From contig MTEI01000010.1 of assembly GCA_002083775.1 (NCBI GenBank), positions 62,001-126,000 of the forward strand: a DNA stretch of 64,000 bases. Direction: 5' to 3'. The notes under the pieces are model-generated. The model worked only from the letters and a program-made list of their open reading frames with translations, was not told the origin of the DNA and did no database searches. The translations under genes and the position numbers were made by a program. Source of the DNA: Rhodoferax ferrireducens (GTDB lineage Bacteria; Pseudomonadota; Gammaproteobacteria; Burkholderiales; Burkholderiaceae_C). Every line of letters begins with the position of its first letter. The first letter of the stretch is position 1. Positions 8,763 to 17,816 of this stretch are shown here, one piece after another.

Positions 8763-10583
8763 TCACGCCTCCAAACGGTAATGCAGCCGCAGGTGCTGCT
8801 TGAACTGTTTGATGATGACCAGCGCGTCTTTCAGCATGTCGCGGTCCAGCGTGCCCAAGCTATCGAGCTGAACCAGGTTGCTCACCGGTTCACCCAGTGA
8901 ACGCTGGCGCAGGTTGTTGCGCAGTTTCAGCGCCATCAGCAAATGCAGGGTTTCGATCAGGTCACGCACCAGCGCTGCGGGCAGGGCTTGCAGATTGGCC
9001 AGGGTTTGCAGCCGCTCTGCCGTGCCCAGGGCATCGAGGCGGTGCTCCAGCGCCAGCGCACGGGCGCCGTGCACGATGGGGAAGGTGCCAATCTTCTTCA
9101 GGTCAAACGTCTCGGGCTCGCTGGTCTGCAGCTTGGTGATGCGGCCCCACCAACCGCTGGCGGGTTCTGAAAACTGGTTGATGGCGCTGGCCATGCGCGC
9201 CAGGTAGCTGTTGCTGCCAATGGCCAGGTTGAGCGCATGGTCGCGCGCATTGGCCAGCAGGCTGGCGTCACCCGCCACGGCGCGGGCGTCCAGAAAAATC
9301 GCCAGGTTCATGGTGCCTTCCGCCTCGCCGCCAAACAGCCAGTGGCCAATGGTCTCGCGAAACCCGGCCAGGCTCTGGCACCACAGCGGGTTGGTGACCA
9401 TGATGTTGCCGGGGCAGGGCGGGTAGCCAAAGGTCAGCAGCGCAGCGCTGAACTGCGCGGTGATGCTGGCCAGTTCAGGGCAGGTGAAGCCTTCGCGCAG
9501 CAGCAGCGCGTTGTCCTGATCGGTTTTCAGAATCTGTTCACCGCGGCCCTCGCTGCCCAGCACCAGCAGGCAGCTGTTGTGCAACAGCGCGGGCGGGGCC
9601 AGCAGTGCCCACAGGCGGGCAAAAATCTGGCTGTTGAGCTCGCTCACCAGCCGCGAGATCACCTCAATGCGCATGCCGCCGCGTTGCAGCGTCTTGATGG
9701 CGTCGTCCACCTGCAGCGCGGCGCTGCGCAGCTCGTCCACCGTGTGCGCGTGGTCCACCTGCAGGGTGATCAGGTGCGAGTGGTTGGACATGAAGCTCAT
9801 CAGGTCCAACTGGCTCAGCACGCCCAGAATGGTGTCGCCGTCTTGCACCAGCACCCGGTGAATGCGGTGGCGCAGCATGATCAGCAAGGCGTCAAACAGC
9901 TCGGCATCAGGTGGCACAGATATCAGGTCAAAATGGGCTACAGCCCTTATGGGTAAAGCGCTGGGTGCTATTGGATTTAATATAGCCTCACGCAAATCGG
10001 TGGTGGTGAACATGCCGATGCGCGGCACGCCGTTTTGCGTGTCGCGTACCAGCACATGGCTGCGTTTGGCCTCAGACAAGATGCGGCACACCGACACCAA
10101 GTCCAGCCCACCGTCCACATACAGCGGCTTTTGCAGGTAGGCGTCTTTCACGCGCACCAGCATCAGCGACATCATTTCGCGGTTGTGGTCAGCCTCAGAG
10201 TCGCTGGCCAGGTTGCGCGCCACCTCGGCAAATACCATATGGCTAAAGCGCGCATTGGCCGCTAACAGGCTCAGCAAGACGGATTTGGGCAGGCGCCAGG
10301 CCAGCACATCGTCCAGCGCGGTGGTGGCGGCCGGGCTGCCACCCGTCAACAACGCCCGCCAACCGGTGGCTTCACCAGCGCACAACACATGCACATGACC
10401 GTCTTCCTCCCGCTGCACGTGGCCGCTGTGCACCACCCAAAGATGGTCTGCCGTGGCCTGTGGGGCGTCCAGGGTTTGCCCGGCCGAGCGACGCACTGGC
10501 TCGGCGGCGTCCGCCAAAAGCGTTTGCTCGGTGGCGCTCAAAGCGTTGAACGGTGAAAAATCAAACGAAAAAACATCAGCCAC
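8763..10583 (-). CDS. CBS-pair / DUF294 nucleotidyltransferase-like signalling protein 1
   Basis: About 606 residues: an N-terminal cyclic-nucleotide-binding-like domain (~15-125), two CBS motifs (~145-270), then a DUF294 GlnD-type nucleotidyltransferase core with GSEGRGEQ (~343) and TDQDN (~354), and a helical C-terminal domain. GTG at 10583 is chosen: GGGGA precedes it and MADVFSFDFSPF follows, whereas the longer frame runs into the actP trailer. Catalytic-type residues are present, but the nucleotide donor and target are unknown. It sits 96 bases downstream of actP on the same strand, so it is probably part of that operon. A family A repeat forms the inter-CBS linker. Confidence 0.85.
   Translation of the reverse strand: MADVFSFDFSPFNALSATEQTLLADAAEPVRRSAGQTLDAPQATADHLWVVHSGHVQREEDGHVHVLCAGEATGWRALLTGGSPAATTALDDVLAWRLPKSVLLSLLAANARFSHMVFAEVARNLASDSEADHNREMMSLMLVRVKDAYLQKPLYVDGGLDLVSVCRILSEAKRSHVLVRDTQNGVPRIGMFTTTDLREAILNPIAPSALPIRAVAHFDLISVPPDAELFDALLIMLRHRIHRVLVQDGDTILGVLSQLDLMSFMSNHSHLITLQVDHAHTVDELRSAALQVDDAIKTLQRGGMRIEVISRLVSELNSQIFARLWALLAPPALLHNSCLLVLGSEGRGEQILKTDQDNALLLREGFTCPELASITAQFSAALLTFGYPPCPGNIMVTNPLWCQSLAGFRETIGHWLFGGEAEGTMNLAIFLDARAVAGDASLLANARDHALNLAIGSNSYLARMASAINQFSEPASGWWGRITKLQTSEPETFDLKKIGTFPIVHGARALALEHRLDALGTAERLQTLANLQALPAALVRDLIETLHLLMALKLRNNLRQRSLGEPVSNLVQLDSLGTLDRDMLKDALVIIKQFKQHLRLHYRLEA
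9928..9985 (-). repeat. Dispersed repeat (family A) inside DUF294 gene
   Basis: On the minus strand AAATCCAATAGCACC...GCGCTTTACCCATAAGGGCTGTAGCCCATTTTGA follows the family pattern across the whole unit. It encodes the segment NPIAPSALPIRAVAHF between the two CBS motifs. Confidence 0.7.
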
Positions 10584-10679
10584 AAGATTCCCCGAACATG
10601 AAAAAAGGACTGCAAGCCCTTGGCCAGCAGTCCTTCGAATTATCTCAACAGCCACCCCCGGTGGCTGCGATCAAGCCGA

Positions 10680-12407
10680 TCAGTGGCCAGACGCGCCCGA
10701 TGCGCCAATGCCGGTTTCAGAACGCACTTGCTGCGCCAGGAAACCATCACGGTCCTGTTTGGCGCGTGCACTCTTGTCCAGCACCGAGAACAGCCAGATG
10801 CCCACAAAACCAATGGTCATGGAGAACAACGCGGGCGAGGTGTACGGGAACAGTGCCGAGCCCTTGGGGTTGCCCAGCGTGGCTTCCCACACTGAAGGCG
10901 ACACCACGGTCAAGGCCACGGAAGAGATCAGGCCCAAGAAGCCGCCAATCACTGCACCACGGGTGGTGCAGTCTTTCCACAACACGCTCATGAACAACAC
11001 GGGGAAATTGGCCGAGGCAGCAATCGCGAAGGCCAGAGACACCATGAAGGCGATGTTTTGCTTCTCGAACACGATGCCCAGCGTCACGGCCAAGATGCCC
11101 AGACCGATGGTGGTGATCTTGGAAATACGCAGCTCGTCTGCGCTGTCAGCCTTGCCCTGTTTGATGACGGTGGCGTAAATGTCGTGAGACACAGCGGAAG
11201 CGCCCGAGAGCGTCAAGCCAGCCACCACGGCCAGAATGGTCGCAAAAGCCACCGCAGAGATGAAGCCCAGGAACACGTTGCCGCCCACAGCGTTGGCCAG
11301 GTGGATAGCTGCCATGTTGCCGCCGCCCATCAGCGCACCCTTGGCGTCGAGGAACTGCGGGTTGGTCAGCACAAAGGTGATCGCGCCAAAGCCGATGATG
11401 AAGGTCAGCAGGTAGAAGTAACCAATCCAGCCGGTGGCCCACATCACCGAAGAACGAGCCGCCTTGGCACTCGGCACGGTGAAGAAGCGCATCAGGATGT
11501 GCGGCAAACCAGCGGTACCAAACATCAGCGCCATGCCGAAGCTGATGGCCGAGATCGGGTCTTTCACGAAGTTGCCTGGTCCCATGATGGACTGGCCTGC
11601 AGCGGTAGCGGCTTCGGCGATCTTGCCGTCTTTCAGGGCCAGGTCGGTCTTGATCTGCACGGCTGAGGCAAACATGGCTTCAAAGCTGAAACCAAAGTGC
11701 CACAGCACCGACAAGGACATGAAGGTGGCACCGCCCAGCAGCAAGCAGGCCTTGATGATCTGCACCCAGGTGGTGGCGGTCATGCCGCCAAACAGCACGT
11801 AGACCATCATCAGCGCGCCCACGATGATCACCGCAATGTAGTACTCCAGACCAAACAGCAGCTTGATCAGCTGACCGGCACCCACCATCTGGGCGATCAG
11901 GTAAAACGCCACCACCACCAGCGTGCCCGAAGCCGCAAAAATGCGGATCGGTTTTTGCTCGAAGCGGAAAGCGGCCACGTCGGCAAAGGTGAACTTGCCC
12001 AGGTTACGCAGACGCTCAGCCATCAGGAAGGTGATGACCGGCCAGCCCACCAGGAAGCCGATGGAGTAGATCAAACCGTCAAAGCCGCTGGCCATCACGG
12101 CAGCGGAAATACCCAGGAAGGACGCGGCCGACATGTAGTCGCCGGCAATGGCCAGGCCGTTCTGGAAACCGGTGATGCCACCACCTGCGGTGTAGAAGTC
12201 GGCGGCGGATTTGGTTTTGGCGGCAGCCCATTTGGTAATGAACAGCGTGAAAACCACGAATGCGGCAAACATGCCGATGGCAGTCCAGTTGGTGGGCTGC
12301 TGCACAGCTTGGCCCAGGTCAGCACCGGCCGACCAGGCGGCAGCGGATACGCCAAACAGCGCCAGGAGCGTCAGAAGCTGACGGGAGGTGTTGCTTTTGA
12401 AAGTCAT
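10680..12407 (-). CDS. actP: Cation/acetate symporter
   Basis: A 575-residue sodium:solute symporter of the ActP branch in the inner membrane, importing acetate and related short carboxylates. It begins with a signal-like first helix ([19 protein letters not shown]) followed by about 13 hydrophobic segments. Recognisable ActP features include [31 protein letters not shown] near the N-terminus and [17 protein letters not shown] later. Its start overlaps the stop of the small upstream partner by 4 bases (yjcH-actP arrangement). The family is usually coregulated with acetyl-CoA synthetase, which is not in this window. Confidence 0.93.
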   Translation of the reverse strand: MTFKSNTSRQLLTLLALFGVSAAAWSAGADLGQAVQQPTNWTAIGMFAAFVVFTLFITKWAAAKTKSAADFYTAGGGITGFQNGLAIAGDYMSAASFLGISAAVMASGFDGLIYSIGFLVGWPVITFLMAERLRNLGKFTFADVAAFRFEQKPIRIFAASGTLVVVAFYLIAQMVGAGQLIKLLFGLEYYIAVIIVGALMMVYVLFGGMTATTWVQIIKACLLLGGATFMSLSVLWHFGFSFEAMFASAVQIKTDLALKDGKIAEAATAAGQSIMGPGNFVKDPISAISFGMALMFGTAGLPHILMRFFTVPSAKAARSSVMWATGWIGYFYLLTFIIGFGAITFVLTNPQFLDAKGALMGGGNMAAIHLANAVGGNVFLGFISAVAFATILAVVAGLTLSGASAVSHDIYATVIKQGKADSADELRISKITTIGLGILAVTLGIVFEKQNIAFMVSLAFAIAASANFPVLFMSVLWKDCTTRGAVIGGFLGLISSVALTVVSPSVWEATLGNPKGSALFPYTSPALFSMTIGFVGIWLFSVLDKSARAKQDRDGFLAQQVRSETGIGASGASGH

Positions 12408-12712
12408 TTGAGGGCTGCCTTGGTAATTTCTGCGGTCAGATCGTCAAACTCGCTGTTGGCGCGTCGGACATAAATGGCGGTGATCACCACGGTGAACACA
12501 ATCACGCCAAAACCGATCGGGATGCCGATGGTCATGACGCCTTCGCCCATTTTTTGGGACAAAAACTCCTTGTTGAAGGCCACCAGCATGATGAAGCCGT
12601 AGTAAACGACCATCATGGCGAGCGTCAACCACCAGCCGTAGCTGCTGCGTTTGGCCTTGAGTTCCTGGTATTTCGGGTTCTTGATTACCCGACTGATGAT
12701 GTCATCTTGCAT
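12404..12712 (-). CDS. yjcH: DUF485 membrane protein, ActP partner
   Basis: A 102-residue inner-membrane protein with two hydrophobic helices ([21 protein letters not shown] and a second at ~60-85) and the DUF485 [16 protein letters not shown] lead. It is always found directly before actP. The ATG at 12712 is preferred to an upstream TTG because AAGGAG lies 8 bases before it. Its exact role, probably assembly or modulation of the symporter, is unproven. Confidence 0.9.
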   Translation of the reverse strand: MQDDIISRVIKNPKYQELKAKRSSYGWWLTLAMMVVYYGFIMLVAFNKEFLSQKMGEGVMTIGIPIGFGVIVFTVVITAIYVRRANSEFDDLTAEITKAALK

Positions 12713-12773
12713 GCACAAATCTCCTTATTGATGTAGACCTTCATAAGGCTACGGTTAACTACTTACCAACTGC

Positions 12774-12786
12774 TGACCCCGGGTCA
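12774..12786. promoter_or_regulatory. Palindrome in divergent promoter region
   Basis: TGACCC-C-GGGTCA is a perfect odd palindrome in the 251-base gap between yjcH-actP and the DUF4212-symporter operon. Its position suits an operator serving both divergent operons. Binding is inferred; the rest of the gap is AT-richer and shows no clear sigma-70 pair. Confidence 0.4.
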
Positions 12787-12963
12787 CCGATACGACAAAT
12801 TTGCGTCAGTGTTTACCCTAAGTTGTTGGTTTTTAAAGCATTTTTATAAGAAAACTGTAAGGTACGGCCACGACATTCACCCTCGCAAAGGCCCAATAGC
12901 ACCCCGGGCAATGTATGTGCGCAGCCTCGATGCTGCGCAACTTAAATCAATTGAGGAGACTTC

Positions 12964-13224
12964 ATGAAGCACGACTACGACAGTGGTGCCTACTGGAAGG
13001 AAACCCTGAAACTACTGAGGAATGTGCTGATCCTCTGGTTTTTGGTGTCCTTCGGGGCGGGCATTTTGTTTGTTGACTTTTTCAACCAGTTCCACATGGG
13101 TGGATATCCGCTGGGTTTCTGGTTTGCACACCAGGGTTCCATCTACTTCTTTGTGATCCAGATCTTTTATTACGCCTGGCGTATGAACAATCTGGACATC
13201 AAGTTTGACGTTCATGAAGACTGA
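12964..13224 (+). CDS. DUF4212 small symporter subunit
   Basis: An 86-residue inner-membrane protein with two hydrophobic helices (NVLILWFLVSFGAGILFV and GSIYFFVIQIFYYAW). The pattern GFWFAHQGSI is characteristic of DUF4212. GAGGAGA sits 5 bases before the ATG. It is 10 bases upstream of a large sodium:solute symporter, the invariable partner of this family, and parallels YjcH/ActP on the opposite strand. Confidence 0.9.
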   Translation: MKHDYDSGAYWKETLKLLRNVLILWFLVSFGAGILFVDFFNQFHMGGYPLGFWFAHQGSIYFFVIQIFYYAWRMNNLDIKFDVHED

Positions 13225-13234
13225 GGGCTAAAAG

Positions 13235-15040
13235 ATGGATCTTCAAACCACAATTTATCTGATGGTGGGCTTGAGCTTTGCGCTCTACATCGGCATTGCC
13301 GTCTGGGCGCGTGCCGGTTCCACCAGTGAGTTTTACTCTGCGGGCGGTAACGTACACCCGATCATGAACGGTATGGCCACTGGTGCTGACTGGATGTCGG
13401 CCGCATCCTTCATCTCCATGGCTGGCCTGATCGCCAACATGGGTTACGGCGGCGGCTTGTTCCTGATGGGCTGGACTGGCGGCTACGTGTTGCTGGCCAT
13501 GTTGCTGGCACCCTACTTGCGCAAGTTTGGCAAGTTCACCGTGCCGCAGTTCATTGGTGACCGCTTCTACTCGCAAGGCGCGGCGCTCATTGCCGTGATC
13601 TGCCTGTTGACAGCCTCCATCACCTACATCATTGGTCAGATGACCGGTGTGGGTGTGGCGTTCTCGCGCTTTTTGGGCGTGTCGAGCGAAGTGGGTATTT
13701 ACGTCGGTATGGGCATCGTGTTCCTGTACGCTGTGTTTGGCGGCATGAAGGGCATCACCTACACGCAGGTGGCTCAGTACATCGTGCTGATCTTGGCTTA
13801 CACCATTCCGGCCATTTTCATCTCGCTGCAGCTCACCGGTAACTTCCTGCCGCAATTGGGCTTGGGTAGCACCATGACCGGTACCGACATGTCGCTGCTG
13901 GCCAAGCTGGATGGCGTGGTGACCGACCTCGGGTTTGGCAAATACACCACCACCACGGCGGGCAGCACACTCAACATGTTTGTGTACACCTTGTCGTTGA
14001 TGATTGGCACGGCCGGCCTGCCGCACGTGATCATGCGATTCTTCACGGTGCCCACCGTGAAAGACGCTCGCTCGTCTGCCGGTTGGGCACTGGTGTTCAT
14101 TGCCATCCTGTACACCACGGCACCCGCTGTGGCGGCCATGGCCAAGCTGAACCTGCATTCCACCGTGAACACGGCCGTGATCAAGGGCGGTGACTTGTAT
14201 GCACCTGAAGCGTCGATCGTGGCGGAAACCCGTCCTGACTGGATGAAGCGCTGGGAAAAAACCGGTCTGCTGAAGTTTGAAGACAAGAACGGCGACGGCC
14301 GCATCCAGTATTACAACGACGCGACCAAGAACGAAGCTGCCAAGGCCAAGGCTGCTGCTGCGGGCTGGAAGGGCAACGAACTGACCGTGAACGCCGACAT
14401 CATTGTGCTGGCCAACCCGGAAATCGCCTTGTTGCCCAACTGGGTGATTGGTCTGGTGGCTGCCGGTGGTCTGGCTGCTGCGCTGTCAACGGCTGCCGGT
14501 TTGCTGATGGCGATTTCTGCCGCGGTGTCGCATGACCTGATCAAGAACATCTTTGTGCCGGATATTTCCGAGAAAGGTGAACTGCTGGCAGGCAAGATTG
14601 CGATGGCGGTGGCGATTGTGATCTCTGGCTGGCTGGGCTTGAACCCGCCAGGCTTTGCAGCGGGAACGGTGGCGCTGGCCTTCGGTATTGCGGCCAGTTC
14701 TCTGTTCCCGGCGATCATGATGGGCATCTTCTCCAAGAAGATGAACAAGGAAGGCGCCATGGCCGGTATGTTGGCGGGTCTGTTTGTGACCTTGTTCTAC
14801 GTGTTTGCACACAAGGGTATTTTCTTCATCAAGGGCACGGACTTTTTGCCACTGATTGGTGGCGCCAACCCGTTCTTTGGCATTACCCCTGAAGCCTTTG
14901 GCGCCATTGGCGCGCTGGTGAACTTTGCCGTTGCATTCGCAGTGGACGCGGTCACCAAAGAGCCGCCGGAGCACATTCAGCACATGGTGGAAGCTGTGCG
15001 CGTGCCGCGTGGCTCGAAGCTGGTGGACGGTGCCCACTAA
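13235..15040 (+). CDS. Sodium:solute symporter, VC_2705 family
   Basis: A 601-residue inner-membrane symporter paired with DUF4212. Motifs include EFYSAGGNVHPIMNGMATGADWMSAASF near the N-terminus and a core like ActP but with different loops. A soluble insertion of about 70 residues (~325-395) carries DKNGDGRIQYYND (residues 350-362), resembling an EF-hand calcium loop, followed by an Ala/Lys-rich stretch. The substrate is probably acetate or another small carboxylate; no residue decides this. The stop is followed by a strong terminator. Confidence 0.9.
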   Translation: MDLQTTIYLMVGLSFALYIGIAVWARAGSTSEFYSAGGNVHPIMNGMATGADWMSAASFISMAGLIANMGYGGGLFLMGWTGGYVLLAMLLAPYLRKFGKFTVPQFIGDRFYSQGAALIAVICLLTASITYIIGQMTGVGVAFSRFLGVSSEVGIYVGMGIVFLYAVFGGMKGITYTQVAQYIVLILAYTIPAIFISLQLTGNFLPQLGLGSTMTGTDMSLLAKLDGVVTDLGFGKYTTTTAGSTLNMFVYTLSLMIGTAGLPHVIMRFFTVPTVKDARSSAGWALVFIAILYTTAPAVAAMAKLNLHSTVNTAVIKGGDLYAPEASIVAETRPDWMKRWEKTGLLKFEDKNGDGRIQYYNDATKNEAAKAKAAAAGWKGNELTVNADIIVLANPEIALLPNWVIGLVAAGGLAAALSTAAGLLMAISAAVSHDLIKNIFVPDISEKGELLAGKIAMAVAIVISGWLGLNPPGFAAGTVALAFGIAASSLFPAIMMGIFSKKMNKEGAMAGMLAGLFVTLFYVFAHKGIFFIKGTDFLPLIGGANPFFGITPEAFGAIGALVNFAVAFAVDAVTKEPPEHIQHMVEAVRVPRGSKLVDGAH

Positions 15041-15064
15041 ATACGGGTCTTGTTGACAAGACGG

Positions 15065-15096
15065 GCCCTGTCAGCGATGCTGGCAGGGCTTTTTTT
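15065..15096 (+). terminator. Rho-independent terminator after DUF4212-symporter
   Basis: Stem GCCCTGTCAGC / GCTGGCAGGGC with loop GAT and seven T residues, 25 bases after the symporter stop. It separates the symporter operon from the following membrane gene. Confidence 0.92.
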
Positions 15097-15198
15097 CAGG
15101 ACTGACGCAAACTGGCCTTGACCCCGATCCTGATCGTGGCTTGGCACAACCGGTGACTGTAGGTTTGCGTGAGTTTTGACCGACCTTGGAGTGTGTGA

Positions 15199-15552
15199 AT
15201 GGTTTTTGACATCAGCGTGGCCATGACCTGGATTTTGTTCCTGGCCCTGTTTCCCATCAGTTTCTTCTGGCTGCGCCGAGCCTGGCGCATTGTCATGAAC
15301 CGCGATTTTTCCGAGGTGGCCATCAAACGCGGTGAGTCACCGCCCGACCCGCAAAAGTTTGCCCCCTATGAGATGGTCATCAACCTGGTGGCGGGTGTTG
15401 TCATCGTCTGCGTCATCGTTGCAGTGATCATCGGGGCGTGGGACTACGGCACCTGGAGCGCCGTGGCTGGCAGCACCATCTGGTGCAAGTTTTTTGCCAG
15501 TTTTGCCCTGAGCCGACACGCCCACGCCAAGTGGGGCAAGGCCAAGGTTTAA
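15199..15552 (+). CDS. Small membrane protein of unknown function
   Basis: A 117-residue protein with two hydrophobic helices (~8-28 and ~58-85: VINLVAGVVIVCVIVAVIIG). The connecting segment carries RRAWRIVMNRDFSEVAIKRGESPPDP. TTGGAG lies about 7 bases before the ATG. I do not recognise the family. It sits 13 bases before the pseudo-kinase/exonuclease gene and so is probably cotranscribed with it, perhaps as a membrane accessory. Confidence 0.7.
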   Translation: MVFDISVAMTWILFLALFPISFFWLRRAWRIVMNRDFSEVAIKRGESPPDPQKFAPYEMVINLVAGVVIVCVIVAVIIGAWDYGTWSAVAGSTIWCKFFASFALSRHAHAKWGKAKV

Positions 15553-15565
15553 AAAGCGTTGACCC

Positions 15566-17734
15566 ATGAAAAAGCTCGACCGTCGTCTGCTCATGGCCAT
15601 AGGTGTGATTGGTCTGGCCACCATTGTCTGGCTGGCGCTGACTATGGGCCTGATCACCTCGACGCTGGAGCCCGCGCAACGCGCGCTCATCGCCGAGCAA
15701 CTGGCGCCGCGCCTGGCGCTGATCGGCATGACCTGGGTGATGGGGCTGGTGGTGATAGCTGCCACGCTACGCTGGCTGTTTCGCCGCTACGCCAGCGCCC
15801 CGGCGCGTCTGGTGGAGCAAACCCGGGTGCTGCTGGCGGCGGATCAGGCAGCGCCCATGAACCACCAAGGCACCAAGGAAACCAAAGAGCTGGCCGAGGT
15901 GGTGTTCCAGTTGGCCACCCAGCGTGACCAATTGCGCCGCGAAATTGCCAGCCAGGTGGCGCAAGCCAGCCAGGGCATCCAGCAAGAAAAAGAGCGCCTG
16001 GCCGCGCTGATGGCCGAGCTGACGCAAAGTGTGGTGGTGTGCAACCTGGACGGGCGCATTCTGCTTTACAACAACCGCGCGCGGCTGCAGTTCAAGACTT
16101 TATCTAAAGCGCCCTCGCTGGCCGGGGGCTCCGAGCTGGTGGGCATTGGTCGCTCCATTTATGCGGTGTTTGACCGGGCCCTGGTGGCCCACGCGCTGGA
16201 CAGTATCCAGCAGCGCCTGCTCCGCGGAGCGGCCAACCCGTCAGCCCAGTTTGTCACCAGCACGGCGGCGGGCCAGTTGCTCAAGGTGCAGATGGCACCG
16301 GTGCGCACCAGCAACACCGACGATGCCAACAACGCCCTCAGCGGCTTTGTACTGATGCTGGAGAACGTGACCCGCGCCTTTGACGAAGAAAACCGGCGCG
16401 ACCAGATGCTGCACGCCTTGACGCAGGGTTGCCGTGCCTCGCTGGCCGGCATGCGTAGCGCGTTGGCCACCCTGGAGGCCTCGGAGCTGACCGGCGAGCC
16501 ACGCGCGCGGCAGCGGCAGGTGCTGCGCGATGAGATGGCCAGCATGTCGCAGCGCATCACCGATCTGGACAAAGAGGCCCTGTACGGCCTGAAAACCCGC
16601 TGGCCGATGGAAGACATGCTGGGCTCTGACGTGCTGCTGGTCACGCAGCAGCGCATCCAGAAACATTGCCAGCGCGATGTGTCGCTGGAAAACGAGGACG
16701 ACAGCATCTGGCTGCGGGTGGACAGCTACAGCCTGATCCAGGCGCTGGTGTACCTGTCGGCGCGGCTGGTGGATGAGTTTGCGGTGAAGTTCCTGCGCCT
16801 GCGGCTGTTCTCTGAGGGTGGCGTGGCCAAGCTTGACCTGATCTGGACCGGCCAGGTGATGAGTACCGAGACCGTGATGAGCTGGGAAATGGACAGCATG
16901 CAGTTTGGCGCCGAGAGCAGCCCCTTGAGTGTCCGCGACGTGGTGGAGCGCCACGGTGGCGAGCTGAGTTTTGCCCGCGAACGGGTGCGCCACGAGGCTT
17001 TTTTCAGGTTTGCCCTGCCGCAAGTCAGCGCGCAAGACCTGCCGGAAGCCACCGCCCTGCTGCACAGCGACAGCCGCCCCGAGTATTACGACTTTGACCT
17101 GTTTCAGACCTCCGACCAGACCAGCGCGCTGGACGACCGTCCCCTGAGTGAGCTGGCTTACACCGTGTTTGACACCGAAACCACCGGCCTGAACCCGTCT
17201 GAGGGCGATGAAATCATCCAGATTGGTGCCACCCGCTGCGTCAATGGCCGTCTGCTGCGGCAAGAGAGCTTTGAGCAGCTGGTGAATCCCGGGCGCCTCA
17301 TTCCGGCGGCCACCATTCCCATCCACGGCATCACCCAGGACATGGTCACCGGCAAGCCGCCCATCACCGACGTTCTGCCCGCGTTTCATACTTTTGCCAG
17401 CGACACGGTGCTGGTGGCGCACAACGCGGCTTTTGACATGAAGTTTCTGCAGCTGCAGGAAAAAGCCACCGGTCTCAAGTTTGACCACCCGGTGCTGGAT
17501 ACCTTGCTGCTGTCCGCCGTGGTGCACCCGGCGCAGGAGTCACACCGCTTGGAAGCCATTGCCGAGCGTTTCAACATCACCGTGCTGGGCCGCCACACCG
17601 CGCTGGGGGATGCTTTTGTGACCGCCGAGGTCTGGCTGCGGCTGATCCCGCTGCTGCAGGCCATGGGTATCACCACCCTGCGCCAGGCGCGTGAAGCCGC
17701 GCAAAAGACCTATTACGCGCGGCTGAAGTACTGA
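15566..17734 (+). CDS. Membrane PAS/pseudo-histidine-kinase fused to DnaQ-type 3'-5' exonuclease
   Basis: 722 residues. Two transmembrane helices (~10-32, ~50-70) are followed by a HAMP-like/coiled segment, a PAS-like region (~145-275) and a degenerate histidine-kinase region. The H-box equivalent reads GCRASLAGMRSALATL, without the phospho-acceptor His, and the ATPase-like part (~385-490, ending VRDVVERHGG) lacks the N-box and GxG loops. The C-terminal ~190 residues are a DEDDh exonuclease: FDTETTG (~535), HGIT, VAHNAAFDMKFL and a late HTALGDA motif. The exonuclease looks catalytically complete, the kinase does not. Similar exonucleases neighbour DUF294/symporter genes in other proteobacteria; their substrate is unknown. 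Confidence 0.85.
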   Translation: MKKLDRRLLMAIGVIGLATIVWLALTMGLITSTLEPAQRALIAEQLAPRLALIGMTWVMGLVVIAATLRWLFRRYASAPARLVEQTRVLLAADQAAPMNHQGTKETKELAEVVFQLATQRDQLRREIASQVAQASQGIQQEKERLAALMAELTQSVVVCNLDGRILLYNNRARLQFKTLSKAPSLAGGSELVGIGRSIYAVFDRALVAHALDSIQQRLLRGAANPSAQFVTSTAAGQLLKVQMAPVRTSNTDDANNALSGFVLMLENVTRAFDEENRRDQMLHALTQGCRASLAGMRSALATLEASELTGEPRARQRQVLRDEMASMSQRITDLDKEALYGLKTRWPMEDMLGSDVLLVTQQRIQKHCQRDVSLENEDDSIWLRVDSYSLIQALVYLSARLVDEFAVKFLRLRLFSEGGVAKLDLIWTGQVMSTETVMSWEMDSMQFGAESSPLSVRDVVERHGGELSFARERVRHEAFFRFALPQVSAQDLPEATALLHSDSRPEYYDFDLFQTSDQTSALDDRPLSELAYTVFDTETTGLNPSEGDEIIQIGATRCVNGRLLRQESFEQLVNPGRLIPAATIPIHGITQDMVTGKPPITDVLPAFHTFASDTVLVAHNAAFDMKFLQLQEKATGLKFDHPVLDTLLLSAVVHPAQESHRLEAIAERFNITVLGRHTALGDAFVTAEVWLRLIPLLQAMGITTLRQAREAAQKTYYARLKY

Positions 17735-17763
17735 GCCGGTCCGTGTAGCTTCCTGGAGAATGC

Positions 17764-17816
17764 TTCTTAAAGAATAGCTATCAGCCCTTATGGTAAAAGG
17801 GCTAGAGGCTAAAATC
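17764..17816 (+). repeat. Dispersed repeat (family A), intergenic
   Basis: TTCTTAAAGAATAGCTATCA, then GCCCTTATGGTAAAAGGGCTAGAGGCTAAAAT, is a near-complete copy between two convergent genes. It overlaps the last codons of the DUF294 gene on the minus strand and could form a weak hairpin there. Confidence 0.8.
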
